Origin: Pseudonocardia thermophila
Lineage (GTDB): Bacteria > Actinomycetota > Actinomycetes > Mycobacteriales > Pseudonocardiaceae
Assembly (NCBI RefSeq): GCF_900142365.1
Contig: NZ_FRAP01000013.1
Span: 1-64,000 of the forward strand
Reading direction: 5' to 3'
Length of the DNA: 64,000 nt
A program made the position numbers and the translations under genes. Shown piece by piece: positions 1 to 9,276 of this stretch. The notes below the pieces were generated by a model. It saw nothing but the letters and a program-made list of their open reading frames with translations. It was not told where the DNA came from and did no database searches. Position 1 is the first letter of the stretch. Each line of letters begins with the position of its first letter.

Positions 1-161
1 TCGCTTACGCCCAACCCTGGCTGTCCAACCACGAACGACACACCGCCCTCGACACCTGGGTCGATCGCTACAACACTCGACGCGCCCACTCCGCTCTCGG
101 TGGCCGACCCCCAGCCACCCGACTCGCCGCCTAACTGTCAACAACCTCCCGGGTCAGTACA
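1..161 (+). mobile_element. Right end of an IS481-type insertion sequence, cut by the window edge
   Basis: The window opens inside the 3' end of a transposase frame that stops at 134. It is followed by a short tail, CTGTCAACAACCTCCCGGGTC, running to about 161, which looks like the terminal inverted repeat seen at the ends of IS481-family elements in actinobacteria. The boundary is judged by eye, because the other end and the target duplication lie outside the window. Confidence 0.6.
3..134 (+). CDS. IS481-family transposase, C-terminal fragment
   Basis: Only the last 43 residues are present. They include a W-x-x-RYNTRRAHSALGGRPPATRL-type ending, which is the classic C-terminus of the DDE integrase core of IS481 transposases (YN-x-R-RPHxxLG-x-x-P). 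The protein would cut and join the ends of its own element. The remainder lies upstream of the window, so it is unknown whether the gene is intact. Confidence 0.75.
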   Translation, partial: AYAQPWLSNHERHTALDTWVDRYNTRRAHSALGGRPPATRLAA

Positions 162-197
162 GCTAGCCGCCGGCCCGAGCACCGCCCGGAGGAGAAC

Positions 198-734
198 GTG
201 ACCGCCTGCATCGAGAAAAGCACGATCGTTCGTTTTGTTGAGCGGTGCGAGTCCGATCTCGTGGTCGACACCGTCTTCGCCGGGCTGTCCCCGCGCAGCC
301 GGTTCCTGCGCTTCCACTCCCCCGTCCGGGCGCTCACACCCGCCCTGCGCCGGGCACTGGTCCCGATCGACGGCGAGCGCCGGATGGCCGTGGCCGCCTG
401 GTGCGGCGACGAACCGCTCGGCATCGCCCGGATCACCCGCACCGGCCCCGGTTCCGCGGACCTCGCGGCCGCGGTCGTCGACGCGTGGCAGCGGCGCGGG
501 CTCGGCAGACGGCTGGTGACGGCCGCGGTCGGCCTCGCCGAACGCGCCGGGATCGGCGAGCTGCACGGCAGCGTGCTGCCGGAGAACCGGGCGATGCTGG
601 AACTGGTGCGCACGACGTTCCCGCTGGCCCTGCGCCACCACGACGACGGGACCATCCAGATCCGCATCCCCCTCGGTTCGGCGGCGTGGACGATCACCGA
701 GGAGGACGTCTACGCGAGCCTCCTGCGGCGCTGA
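198..734 (+). CDS. GNAT family N-acetyltransferase
   Basis: A 178-residue protein with a single GNAT fold. The acetyl-CoA loop is the RRGLGRRL segment near residues 98-105 (Q/RxxGxG/A type), after strands that end in GIARI. The GTG start at 198 is chosen because GGAGGA lies 4-5 bases upstream. The acceptor substrate cannot be told from sequence. It lies just inside the IS end and runs convergently into prfC, with 8 bases between the two stops. Confidence 0.75.
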   Translation: MTACIEKSTIVRFVERCESDLVVDTVFAGLSPRSRFLRFHSPVRALTPALRRALVPIDGERRMAVAAWCGDEPLGIARITRTGPGSADLAAAVVDAWQRRGLGRRLVTAAVGLAERAGIGELHGSVLPENRAMLELVRTTFPLALRHHDDGTIQIRIPLGSAAWTITEEDVYASLLRR

Positions 735-742
735 CCCCTTCC

Positions 743-2332
743 TCAGCGCTCGACGGTGCCGGCCAGCAGCGGTTCGAGCTTCGCGTCGGGGAACTTGCGC
801 CGCACCGTCTCCAGCCGCCACTTGTTCACGAACACCGCGAGCAGCACCCCGTCCGAGCGGCGCCGGAGCACCTCGACCTCGGACTGGCCGTCGAGCAGCG
901 GCGCGCTCTCCTCGTCGGTGACGCGGGCGACGGAGTAGTTCAGCGGCTCGAGGGTGACCGCGGCCCCGAACTCGTTCGCCATCCGCTCGGTGACCACCTC
1001 GAACTGCAGCGGCCCGACCGCGGCGAGCACCGGCGCCTGGTCACCGCGCAGGTCCGAGGTCAACACCTGGATGACGCCCTCGCCGTCGAGCTGCTCGATG
1101 CCGCGGCGGAACTGCTTGAACCGGCCCGAGTCCTTCCCGCGGCAGACCGCGAAGTGCTCAGGGGCGAAGCTCGGGATCGGCGGGAACACCACCTCGTCCT
1201 CGGCGAAGAGCGTGTCACCCGGCCGCAGCGCCCCAGCGTTGACCAGCCCGACGATGTCGCCGGGGAACGCCTCCTCGACGGTGGTGCGCTCCTGCCCGAA
1301 CACCGCCTGCGCGTACTTCGTGGCGAACGGCCGCCCGGTCGCGGCGTGGGTGAGCACCATGCCGCGCTCGAACCGGCCCGAGCAGATCCGCAGGAACGCC
1401 ATCCGGTCACGGTGATTGCGGTCCATCCCGGCCTGCACCTTGAACACCAGCCCGGACAGCGGGCGGTCGATCGGGCGCGGGTTGCCGTCGACGTCCTCGC
1501 GCGCCGACGGGGCCGGGGCGAGATCGACCAGCGCGTCGAGCAACCGCCCGACGCCGACCCCGATCAGACCGGCCCCGAACAACACCGGCGTGGCGATGCC
1601 GGCCAGGAAGTCCTTCTCGTCGAACTGCGCACCGATCTCGCCCAGCAGCTCGATCTCCTCCTGCGCGACCGGCCAGTGCTGCGGCTCCTGCTCGGCGGCC
1701 ACCTCCGGCGGCACGACCTCGATCTCCGCCTTCGTCGCACCGCCCGCCGTGCGGCCGTAGCGGTGCAGCTCCCCCGTCGACAGCTCGATCATGCCGCGCA
1801 GGTCGCCCGCGGGGCCCAGCGGCCACGTCAGCGGCATCGGCCGCAGCCCGATCGTCTGCTCCACCTCGTCGAGCAGCTCGAGGGGCTCCCGGCCGGGCCG
1901 ATCCCACTTGTTGACGAACGTGATGACCGGGACACCGCGGGATCGGCACACGTCGAACAGCTTGAGCGTCTGCGGCTCGAGGCCCTTCGCGGCGTCCAGC
2001 AGCATCACCGCGGCGTCGACGGCGGCCAGGACGCGGTAGGTGTCCTCGGAGAAGTCGCCGTGGCCGGGGGTGTCCAGCAGGTTGATCACGCAGTCGCGGT
2101 AGGCGAACTGCAGCACCGCCGAGGTGATGGAGATGCCGCGCTTGCGCTCCATCTCCATCCAGTCGGAGGTGACGCCCTTCCGGCCGGCCTTGCCGTGCAC
2201 CGCACCCGCCGTGTCGATCACCTCGGCGTGCAGGGCGAGCGCCTCGGTCAGGGTCGACTTGCCGGCGTCGGGGTGGGAGATGACGGCGAAGGTGCGCCTA
2301 CGCGCAGCCTCCGCGACGATGCGTGCGGACAC
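743..2332 (-). CDS. prfC: Peptide chain release factor 3 (class II RF, GTPase)
   Basis: A 529-residue translational GTPase, the normal length for RF3, which removes RF1/RF2 from the ribosome after termination. G motifs are visible in order: P-loop HPDAGKST (about 19-26), the switch region with RGISITSAV, DTPGHGDF, and NKWD. The GTG start sits 6 bases after a TAGGAT -10 box (minus strand, 2339-2344) with no Shine-Dalgarno sequence, so the mRNA is probably leaderless. hemG ends 59 bases upstream on the same strand. Confidence 0.95.
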   Translation of the reverse strand: MSARIVAEAARRRTFAVISHPDAGKSTLTEALALHAEVIDTAGAVHGKAGRKGVTSDWMEMERKRGISITSAVLQFAYRDCVINLLDTPGHGDFSEDTYRVLAAVDAAVMLLDAAKGLEPQTLKLFDVCRSRGVPVITFVNKWDRPGREPLELLDEVEQTIGLRPMPLTWPLGPAGDLRGMIELSTGELHRYGRTAGGATKAEIEVVPPEVAAEQEPQHWPVAQEEIELLGEIGAQFDEKDFLAGIATPVLFGAGLIGVGVGRLLDALVDLAPAPSAREDVDGNPRPIDRPLSGLVFKVQAGMDRNHRDRMAFLRICSGRFERGMVLTHAATGRPFATKYAQAVFGQERTTVEEAFPGDIVGLVNAGALRPGDTLFAEDEVVFPPIPSFAPEHFAVCRGKDSGRFKQFRRGIEQLDGEGVIQVLTSDLRGDQAPVLAAVGPLQFEVVTERMANEFGAAVTLEPLNYSVARVTDEESAPLLDGQSEVEVLRRRSDGVLLAVFVNKWRLETVRRKFPDAKLEPLLAGTVER

Positions 2333-2391
2333 CTGTCGATCCTACGGACGCTCACGGATGGTCCCCCCGTGGATCACCACGGCGGGAATGG

Positions 2392-3795
2392 TCACGGCGC
2401 GGATGGCGCACCCCGGCCGGCGACCGCCTGTGCCACCCGCTCGGCCGCCGTCCGCGCCGTCGCGATGCACACCGGCACGCCGACGCCGTGCAGGGCGGCC
2501 CCGGCGACCGCGAGCCCCTCCGGCAGGCCTTGCTCGATCGTGGCGACCCGGTCGAGGTGGCCGGGCGCGTACTGGGGCAGGCCGCCGCCCCAGCGCTGCA
2601 CGTACGCGGCCACGGGCTCGGCCGTGGTGCCGGTGAGGGTGGCCAGATCGGCCCGCACCCGCGCGACCAGCTCGGCGTCGTCGACCTGCAGGTCGACGAC
2701 TTCGCCGAAGCGGCCCAGCGAGGCGCGCAGCCGCACCAACCCGTCCGGGGACAGGTGGGGCCACTTGGCGGTGGAGTAGGTGGCCGCCTTGATCGCCAGC
2801 GGCTCGTCGCTCGCGACGAGCACGCCGGAGGTGCCCGGCAGCGTCGCGTCCTCAGCCCGGTACGCCAGCGCGACGACCACCGACGAGGCCAGCTCGATCT
2901 CCCCCGCCGCGCGGGCCGCGGCCGGGGCCACGTCGGCGAGCAGACGGGCCACCGCGGGGGCGGGAACGGCCAGCACCACGGCGTCGACGTCGAGGTGGGC
3001 CGGGTCGGGCACCGACCCGGTGGTGAGCCGCCACCCGTCCGGGGTGCGCTCAACCGCCCGGACGGTGGTGCCCAACCGCACCTCAGCTCCGGACGCCGCG
3101 ACGAGCGCGTCGATGAGCACCCGGTAACCGCCCTCGATCGCACCGAACACGGGCCCGCCCGCCGGGGCGGGGACCCCGGCGGTGGCGCGGTCGGCGGCGG
3201 CGGTGAGGCTCGGCGCACCGGCGTCGAGCGCGGCAGCCAGCGCGGGCACGGTCGCGCGCAGCCCGAGCGAGTCGACGCGCCCGGCGTACACGCCGCCGAG
3301 CAGCGGGTCCACCAGGCGGTCGGCCACCTCGGGGCCGAACCGCTCGCGCAGCAGCGGGCCGAGTGCCGCGTCGCCGCCGCGCTCCCAGGTCAGCGGCAGC
3401 TGCGGCTCCTCCGCGACGGCGGCCAGCCCGTCAGGCGAGAGCAGCCCGTCGAGCTTCGCGGCGCTGGTGGGGACACCCATCAGGGTGCCGGCCGGCAACG
3501 GCTGGGTGCGCCCGGCCGCGCGCACGCTCGCGGGCGCGCTCGTGGGGTGCACGATCCGATCGGACAGACCCAGCTCGGCGAGCAGCTCCCCCACCTCGGG
3601 CCGGCGGGCCAGGTACGCCTCCGCGCCGACGTCGTAGGGCACCCCGGCCAGATCGACCGTGTGCAGGACACCGCCGGTGCGGTCCCGCTGCTCGAGCACG
3701 ACGATCCCGACGTCCGGGCCGAGCAGCGCACGCAGGCGGTGGGCGGCGGCCAGGCCGGAGATGCCGCCGCCGACGACCGCGACCCTGGCGCTCAC
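2392..3795 (-). CDS. hemG: Protoporphyrinogen / coproporphyrinogen III oxidase (HemY/CgoX type)
   Basis: A 467-residue FAD-dependent oxidase. The N-terminal dinucleotide-binding motif VVGGGISGL is followed by EQRDRTGG and [12 protein letters not shown], as in the HemG/HemY family. In actinobacteria this enzyme is known to oxidise coproporphyrinogen III in the coproporphyrin-dependent heme route. The GTG start at 3795 overlaps the hemE stop as GTGA, implying translational coupling; the open frame upstream of it is a shadow of hemE. hemQ does not follow, as the next gene is prfC. Confidence 0.93.
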   Translation of the reverse strand: MSARVAVVGGGISGLAAAHRLRALLGPDVGIVVLEQRDRTGGVLHTVDLAGVPYDVGAEAYLARRPEVGELLAELGLSDRIVHPTSAPASVRAAGRTQPLPAGTLMGVPTSAAKLDGLLSPDGLAAVAEEPQLPLTWERGGDAALGPLLRERFGPEVADRLVDPLLGGVYAGRVDSLGLRATVPALAAALDAGAPSLTAAADRATAGVPAPAGGPVFGAIEGGYRVLIDALVAASGAEVRLGTTVRAVERTPDGWRLTTGSVPDPAHLDVDAVVLAVPAPAVARLLADVAPAAARAAGEIELASSVVVALAYRAEDATLPGTSGVLVASDEPLAIKAATYSTAKWPHLSPDGLVRLRASLGRFGEVVDLQVDDAELVARVRADLATLTGTTAEPVAAYVQRWGGGLPQYAPGHLDRVATIEQGLPEGLAVAGAALHGVGVPVCIATARTAAERVAQAVAGRGAPSAP

Positions 3796-4889
3796 CCCGG
3801 AAGCTCGTGGACCAGCTCGACGAGCCAGGAGAGCACGTCGGGATCCGTGCTGGGCAGCACTCCGTGACCCAGGTTGAACACGTGCCCGCCGCCGGCGGCC
3901 CGGCCCTCGGCGGCGATCCGGCGCACCTCGGCCTCGATCGAGTCGCGATCGGCGAACAGCACCGCGGGATCGAGGTTGCCCTGCAGGGCCCGCGGCCCTC
4001 CCACGGCGCGCTCGACCCGGCGCCCGGCCTCGTCGAGCGGGACCCGCCAGTCGACGCCCACGACGTCCGCGCCCGCCTCGGCCATCGCGCCGAGCAGCTC
4101 GCCGGTGCCCACCCCGAAGTGGATCCGGGGGATCCCGGCGTCCTCGAACGCGCCGAGCACCCGCGCCGAGTACGGCAGCGCGTAGCGGCGGTAGTCCGCC
4201 TCGGACAGCGCCCCGGCCCAGGAGTCGAACAGCTGGATCGCGTCGACCCCCGCGTCGACCTGGACCCTCAGGAACGTGATCGTGATGTCGGCGAGCGCGC
4301 TCATCAGCCGGTGCCACACCTCGGGCTGGGCGCGCATCATCGCCTTCGTGCGTTCGTGGTTGCGGCTGGGACCGCCCTCCACGAGGTAGGACGCCAGCGT
4401 GAACGGCGCGCCGGCGAACCCGATGAGCGGGGTCTCCCCCAGCTCGTCGAGCAGCATGCCGATCGCCTCTGCGACCGGCCGCAGCGCCGTGGGCAGCAGC
4501 TGCGGCATCCGCTCGACGTCGGCCATCGTGCGGACCGGCTTCTCCACCACCGGCCCGGTGCCGCGCACGATCTCGACGCCCATCCCCGCCGCGTGCAGCG
4601 GGACGACGATGTCGGAGAAGAGGATCGCCGCGTCCACCCCGTGCCGGCGCACCGGCTGCATCGTGATCTCGGCGATCATCGACGGGGTGTCACAGGCCTG
4701 CAGCATCGCGGTGTCCGCGCGCAGCTCCCGGTACTCCGGCAGCGAACGGCCCGCCTGGCGCATGAACCACACCGGCAGGCGCTCCGGCCGCCCGCCGTTC
4801 GCGGCTACGAGGAACGGGGCGTCCCGCAGGTCACGGCGTCGGGACGGGGGCGCAGGGACCGGCACGGCGGTCGCGGGTGTGGTCGTCAT
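3792..4889 (-). CDS. hemE: Uroporphyrinogen III decarboxylase
   Basis: A 365-residue enzyme that converts uroporphyrinogen III to coproporphyrinogen III in heme synthesis. The family signature [16 protein letters not shown] lies near the N-terminus and the catalytic-region aspartate in [10 protein letters not shown] follows. The ATG at 4889 is preferred over an in-frame start 36 codons upstream, because it has a GGGGG ribosome site about 4 bases upstream and gives the usual family length. It heads the hemE-hemG pair and is divergent from the DUF3000 gene. Confidence 0.96.
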   Translation of the reverse strand: MTTTPATAVPVPAPPSRRRDLRDAPFLVAANGGRPERLPVWFMRQAGRSLPEYRELRADTAMLQACDTPSMIAEITMQPVRRHGVDAAILFSDIVVPLHAAGMGVEIVRGTGPVVEKPVRTMADVERMPQLLPTALRPVAEAIGMLLDELGETPLIGFAGAPFTLASYLVEGGPSRNHERTKAMMRAQPEVWHRLMSALADITITFLRVQVDAGVDAIQLFDSWAGALSEADYRRYALPYSARVLGAFEDAGIPRIHFGVGTGELLGAMAEAGADVVGVDWRVPLDEAGRRVERAVGGPRALQGNLDPAVLFADRDSIEAEVRRIAAEGRAAGGGHVFNLGHGVLPSTDPDVLSWLVELVHELPG

Positions 4890-5063
4890 CAGACCCCCAT
4901 CATCCCACGTGTCGAGACCGCGGGTCGTGTGAGCCCGCACCTGCCACCAAAGCCGCATCGGCGCAACCGCGCCACGCCGATGACCGGCGATGACCACACG
5001 GAGTGATCACTCGTGCGGCGCGCCTCGTGTCACCGCCCGTGTGGGCGACATATGGTTTCTCCC

Positions 5064-5669
5064 GTGACCGCAGCCACTGCCCCTCCGCCGGAGTTCCGGC
5101 GCGCCGTGGCCACGCTCAGCGCAAGCATGGTCGCCGGACGGCTACGTCCGGAGCTGTACGTGACCGCACTGGACGCGCCGCCGCGGCTGGCCCCGTACAC
5201 GTGGGCTCTGCAGGTCGAGGCCGACGCCGCCTACCCGACCGGTACGGACCTCGACGAACCGGACACCTCGGGCCGGCTCATCCTGCTGCACGACCCAGCA
5301 GGACAGGACGCCTGGGAGGGGACGTTCCGGCTGGTGTGCTTCGTCCAGGCACGCCTCGAACGCGAGCAGCTCGGCGACGAGATGTTCCCGGAGGTGTCCT
5401 GGTCGTGGCTGACCGAGGCGCTGGAGGGCAGCCGAGCGGAGTACGTGGCGCTCGGCGGCACGGTCACGCAGACGTCGTCCGTCCGGTTCGGCGACATCGC
5501 CGGCCCGGCCCGCGACGACGACGTGGAGATCCGGGCGTCCTGGACGCCCGTGGGAGATGCGTCCGGTCCGGACCTGTCCCGGCACGCGGATGCGTTCTGC
5601 CAACTGGTCGCCGTAGCCGCCGGGTTGCCACCCGTTGGCACAGTCCCCCTCGGCCGTCGGACGGTGTGA
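5064..5669 (+). CDS. DUF3000 family protein
   Basis: A 201-residue actinobacterial protein of unknown function, recognisable by PEFRRAVATL, the PRLAPYTWAL segment and the FCQLVAVAAGLPPVG ending. This family commonly lies between hemE and ribonuclease D in actinobacteria, as here. The GTG start at 5064 lies 7 bases after TATGGT (5051-5056), so the transcript is probably leaderless. An in-frame ATG at 5052 lies inside that -10 box and is less likely. Confidence 0.85.
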   Translation: MTAATAPPPEFRRAVATLSASMVAGRLRPELYVTALDAPPRLAPYTWALQVEADAAYPTGTDLDEPDTSGRLILLHDPAGQDAWEGTFRLVCFVQARLEREQLGDEMFPEVSWSWLTEALEGSRAEYVALGGTVTQTSSVRFGDIAGPARDDDVEIRASWTPVGDASGPDLSRHADAFCQLVAVAAGLPPVGTVPLGRRTV

Positions 5670-5950
5670 CGAGATGAGGACGATGTCACAGAACGCGGCA
5701 CAGAACTCGGCGCCTACCTGGGGGTTCTACGCCAACGGTGAGGCAGTCCGTCACACGATCGTGTGGACACCCGCCGACAAGGCTGTAACTTTCCTCGGGC
5801 AAACTCCGAATCGACACACGACGTTAGACCGCTTGGGGGGCTACTCTTCCTCCACGACACCTACCCGGGCGGTCGGGCGACACTTCTTGGCCGACACCGG
5901 CGACCCGGTGCCGGTCGGGGGGCAACGACCGACTCCAGGGAGGTAGTGAC

Positions 5951-6667
5951 GTGGCCGTTGTGGGCCAGGGCACACCAGTGCGCGGTACACCCGGTGCAGT
6001 GCTGTCGCCCGCGATGGTTCCGCACCCGCGGGAAGAGCTGTTCTCGGTGCTGGTGGTCGACGACCACCCGCTCCTGCGCGAGGCGATCGCCGCGCGTCTG
6101 CGCTCGATGGGCGCGGGAACCGTCTACGAGGCAGCCTCGATCGCCGAGGCCCGCGCTCGTGCTCACGCCAACGGGCCGTGTGACCTCGCGATCCTCGACC
6201 TCGGTCTGCCCGACGGCAGCGGGCTCGATCTCGTGACCGAGCTGCGCACCCTGGGCTGGAACCGGCTGGTCGTGCTCGCGTCGTCGGACGACCCGTACGC
6301 GGTGCGCTCGGCGTTCCAGGCCGGCGCGCAGGCGTACCTGCTCAAGTCGGCCTCGCCGGCGATCGTCACCGACGGCGTCAAGCGGGTGCTCGACGGCGGG
6401 GTCTACGCCGACCCGACCGTCGCCCCGCTGCTCGCCACCGGTACGCGCGTGCCGGGGACCGACAACACCCCGCGGGAGCTGTCCGCCCGCGAGGTCGAGG
6501 TGCTCCAGCTGGTGGCCGACGGGCAGTCGAACAAGGAGATCGGTGAGGCGCTGTCGCTGTCGGCGCTCACCGTGAAGAGCCATCTGTCGCGGATCGGCCG
6601 CAAGCTCGGCACGGGCGACCGCGCGCAGATGGTCGCCCTCGCGATGCGCGCCGGGGTCATCCGCTGA
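5951..6667 (+). CDS. NarL/LuxR-type response regulator
   Basis: A 238-residue two-domain regulator. The receiver domain (about 32-150) has the acidic pair VVDDHP, the phospho-acceptor aspartate in LAILDLGLPDG and the conserved lysine in YLLKSA. The LuxR-type helix-turn-helix (about 175-235) reads LSAREVEVLQLVADGQSNKEIG. The GTG start has GGAGGT 7 bases upstream. No histidine kinase is adjacent. The gene order DUF3000, regulator, ribonuclease D suggests a vertically inherited orphan regulator. The 281-base gap upstream has lower GC and presumably carries its promoter. Confidence 0.9.
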   Translation: MAVVGQGTPVRGTPGAVLSPAMVPHPREELFSVLVVDDHPLLREAIAARLRSMGAGTVYEAASIAEARARAHANGPCDLAILDLGLPDGSGLDLVTELRTLGWNRLVVLASSDDPYAVRSAFQAGAQAYLLKSASPAIVTDGVKRVLDGGVYADPTVAPLLATGTRVPGTDNTPRELSAREVEVLQLVADGQSNKEIGEALSLSALTVKSHLSRIGRKLGTGDRAQMVALAMRAGVIR

Positions 6668-7902
6668 CCCAGCACGACCCCGTTGCAGCAGCGGGAACCG
6701 GTGACCGCACCGGCCCGGTCCCGCTGCTGCGGCCTGCCGACGGGCTACCGCCCGTCGTCACGACACCCGAGGCGCTGGCCGAGACCGCTCGCGCCGTCGC
6801 CGGCGGCACCGGGCCGATCGCCGTCGACGCCGAACGAGCCTCCGGCTTCCGGTACTCGCAGCGCGCGTACCTCGTGCAGCTGCGCCGGGCCGGGGCCGGC
6901 ACGGCGTTGATCGACCCGGTGCCGTTCGGCGGCGACCTGAGCCCGCTCGCGCCCGCGCTCGCCGACGCCGAGTGGGTGCTGCACGCCGCCAACCAGGACC
7001 TGCCCTGCCTCGCCGAGGCCGGGCTGGTCCCCGGCAAGCTGTTCGACACCGAGCTGGCCGGCCGCCTGGCCGGGCTGCCCCGTGTGGGGCTCGGGCCGAT
7101 GGTCGAGCAGCTGCTGGGGTTGTCGCTGGAGAAGGGCCACGGCGCCGCCGACTGGTCCCGCCGACCGCTGCCCGAGGACTGGCTCGTCTACGCCGCCCTG
7201 GACGTCGAGGTGCTCGTCGAGCTGCGCGACGTCCTCACCAGGATGCTCGCCGAGCAGGGCAAGCTCGAGTGGGCCCTGCAGGAGTTCGAGGCCGTCCGCA
7301 CGGCACCCCCACCCGCGCCGCGCGCCGAACCGTGGCGGCGCACGTCCGGCATCCACCGCATCCGCAAGCCCGCTGCGCTCGCCATCGTGCGGGCGCTGTG
7401 GGAGGCGCGCGACGCGCTCGCCGCCGAGCGGGACATCGCCCCCGGCCGGGTGCTGCCGGACTCCGCGATCATCGACGCCGCCGCGAACCCGCCGGCGTCC
7501 CCGCAGGCGCTGGCCGCCATGCCGGTCTTCCGCGGCCGCGCCCAGCGCCGGCTCACCTCGTACTGGTGGGCGGCGATCGAGAAGGCCCGCCGCCTCGACC
7601 CGGCCGAGCTACCCGCGGCCTCCACACCCGGCGACGGTCCCCCGCCGGTCTCCCGGTGGGTGGACCGGGACCCGGCCGCCGCCGCCCGGCTCGCCGCCGC
7701 CCGCGCCGCGCTCTCCCGGATCGGCTCCGAGCACAACGTGCCCGTCGAGAACCTGCTGCTGCCCGACCTGCTGCGCCGCCTGTGCTGGTCCCCACCCGAG
7801 GACGGCGACGTGGCGGGCTACCTCCGTCGCGGCGGGGCGCGGGAGTGGCAGATCGAGCTGCTGACGGACGTCCTCACCCAGGCGCTGGCCGCCCGCCCCT
7901 GA
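6664..7902 (+). CDS. rnd: Ribonuclease D family 3'-5' exonuclease with HRDC domain
   Basis: About 412 residues. The DEDD exonuclease fold includes IAVDAERASGFRYSQRAY (Exo I, Asp-x-Glu), HAANQDLPCL (Exo II) and LVYAALDVEVLVEL (Exo III). An HRDC domain follows around residues 235-310. The frame is open from CTG at 6664, and no ATG, GTG or TTG occurs before GTG 6874, which would delete Exo I. CTG 6664 overlaps the previous stop as CTGA and follows GGGG by about 7 bases, so a CTG start is proposed. It may act in RNA 3'-end processing. Confidence 0.85.
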   Translation: MTQHDPVAAAGTGDRTGPVPLLRPADGLPPVVTTPEALAETARAVAGGTGPIAVDAERASGFRYSQRAYLVQLRRAGAGTALIDPVPFGGDLSPLAPALADAEWVLHAANQDLPCLAEAGLVPGKLFDTELAGRLAGLPRVGLGPMVEQLLGLSLEKGHGAADWSRRPLPEDWLVYAALDVEVLVELRDVLTRMLAEQGKLEWALQEFEAVRTAPPPAPRAEPWRRTSGIHRIRKPAALAIVRALWEARDALAAERDIAPGRVLPDSAIIDAAANPPASPQALAAMPVFRGRAQRRLTSYWWAAIEKARRLDPAELPAASTPGDGPPPVSRWVDRDPAAAARLAAARAALSRIGSEHNVPVENLLLPDLLRRLCWSPPEDGDVAGYLRRGGAREWQIELLTDVLTQALAARP

Positions 7903-7915
7903 CCCCGGCGGGCTC

Positions 7916-8129
7916 GGCGAGTTGCCCCGCGGGGCAGGGCGAGTTCCCCCGCGAGGCAGGGCGAGTTGCCCGGATCGGTATCGCGAGTTCCCCGAATTTG
8001 CCCGGCGAGTGCGCCGAACCGCGTCGGGCGAGAGGCGACTCGACGTGCGGAGCACGCGACTCGCCCGACCGCACGGAACAACTCGCCGCACCGCACAGGG
8101 CAACTCGCCGCACCGCACGGGACAACTCG
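7916..8129. repeat. Mirrored array of ~22-bp GCGAGTTGCCC repeats between convergent genes
   Basis: About four or five units carrying GCGAGTTGCCC or variants (GCGAGTTCCCC) run forward from 7916. About four units carrying the reverse complement (GGGCAACTCGC, GGACAACTCG) run back to 8129, with spacing near 21-22 bases. The centre holds GTCGGGCGAG and CTCGCCCGAC in opposite orientation. The array fills the gap between the 3' ends of rnd (+) and a histidine kinase gene (-). The same unit recurs at 55070-55533. Confidence 0.75.
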
Positions 8130-8136
8130 TGGTGGG

Positions 8137-9255
8137 TCAGGCCGGCAGCTGCACCGTCACGGCGAGGCCGCCGCCCGGCACGGGTTCGGCCGCGACGCTC
8201 CCTCCGTGCGCCCGCACGACGGCCCGGACGATCGACAGGCCCAACCCCGCCCCGCTGGCCGCGGTGCGCTCGACCCGGCCCCGACGGAACGGCTCGAACA
8301 GCTCCGCCACCTGGTCCGAGGGCACGTCCGGGCCGCTGGAGGCCACCCGCAGCAGCGTGGTGCCGGGCTGCTGCCCGGGGCCGGTCGTGATGTCGATCCA
8401 GCCGCCGGGGACGTTGTGCCGCACGGCGTTCTCGACGAGGTTGCCGACGACCCGCTCCAGCAGCGCCACGTCGCCGCGGGAGGGGGCGGGCGCGGTGTGC
8501 AGGGCGACGGACAGGCCGGCCTCCTCGACCTGGGCCTCCACGGCGGCCAGGGCCGGCCCCACGAACGCCGCCAGGTCGACGGGGACGACGGAGGCCAGCT
8601 GGGTGCCCTCGGTGCGGGCGATGAGCAGCAGGCCCTCGATGAGGTCATCGGCGCGGCGGGTGGCGTCGCGGACCACCTCGCCCATCCGGCGCAGCTCGGC
8701 GACGTCGGCGTCGGGATCAGCGAGGGTCACGTCGACCTCGGTGCGCAGCACGGCGAGCGGGGTGCGCAGCTCGTGGCTGGCGTTGGCGACGAACCGCCGC
8801 TGGGCGTCGAACGCGGCCTGCAGCCGGTCGAGCATGGCGTCGAACCCGGCGGCCAGCTCGGCGACCTCGCCGCGCGCGTCGGCCACCCCGGTCCGCGTGG
8901 TGTCCAGCGAATCGGCGGACAGCCGCCGCGCCGTGGCGGTGACCTCGTGGAGCGGTCCCAGCACCCGGCCGACCAGCCACCACGACAGCACCGCGGCGGC
9001 CAGCACCGCCAGCGGGAACGCCACGAGCCCCGCGGAGAGCACCTCGCGTCGCGCGGACTCGCCGACGGCCTCGGCGAACTGCTCGGCCGGCACGACCTGC
9101 TCCCCCACGCGCACCGTGCTGCCGGGCGGCAGCGCCGGTACCGAGCGGGCCACTCCGCCGACGAGCAGCCAGCCCAGCCACAGCAGCACCACGCTCACCA
9201 GGGCGACCAGCCCGGTGGCCAGCAGCGTCAGGCGGGGGCGCAGCCCGTTCAGCAC
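8137..9255 (-). CDS. Sensor histidine kinase
   Basis: A 372-residue membrane kinase. Two transmembrane helices (about 8-34 and 74-95) flank a short extracytoplasmic loop; a HAMP-like linker and the H box FVANASHELRTPL with His161 follow. Further on are the N box (NLVENAVRHN), a G1-like segment and the G2 box GAGLGLSIVRAV. It autophosphorylates and passes phosphate to the OmpR-type regulator encoded 21 bases upstream in the same operon. The signal is unknown; the sensing loop is only about 40 residues. Confidence 0.93.
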   Translation of the reverse strand: MLNGLRPRLTLLATGLVALVSVVLLWLGWLLVGGVARSVPALPPGSTVRVGEQVVPAEQFAEAVGESARREVLSAGLVAFPLAVLAAAVLSWWLVGRVLGPLHEVTATARRLSADSLDTTRTGVADARGEVAELAAGFDAMLDRLQAAFDAQRRFVANASHELRTPLAVLRTEVDVTLADPDADVAELRRMGEVVRDATRRADDLIEGLLLIARTEGTQLASVVPVDLAAFVGPALAAVEAQVEEAGLSVALHTAPAPSRGDVALLERVVGNLVENAVRHNVPGGWIDITTGPGQQPGTTLLRVASSGPDVPSDQVAELFEPFRRGRVERTAASGAGLGLSIVRAVVRAHGGSVAAEPVPGGGLAVTVQLPA

Positions 9256-9276
9256 CCTGTGCCCATCTCCGGCGGC

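Noticed and set aside
245..2779. Very long open frame (844 residues) on the plus strand opposite prfC
   Set aside because: Arg/Pro/His-rich translation typical of an antisense frame in GC-rich coding DNA; prfC on the other strand has all G motifs.
5674..5946. Small frame starting MRTMSQNAAQNS between the DUF3000 and response regulator genes
   Set aside because: Third-position GC is clearly lower than in neighbouring genes, no ribosome site and no motif; it looks like an AT-richer promoter region.
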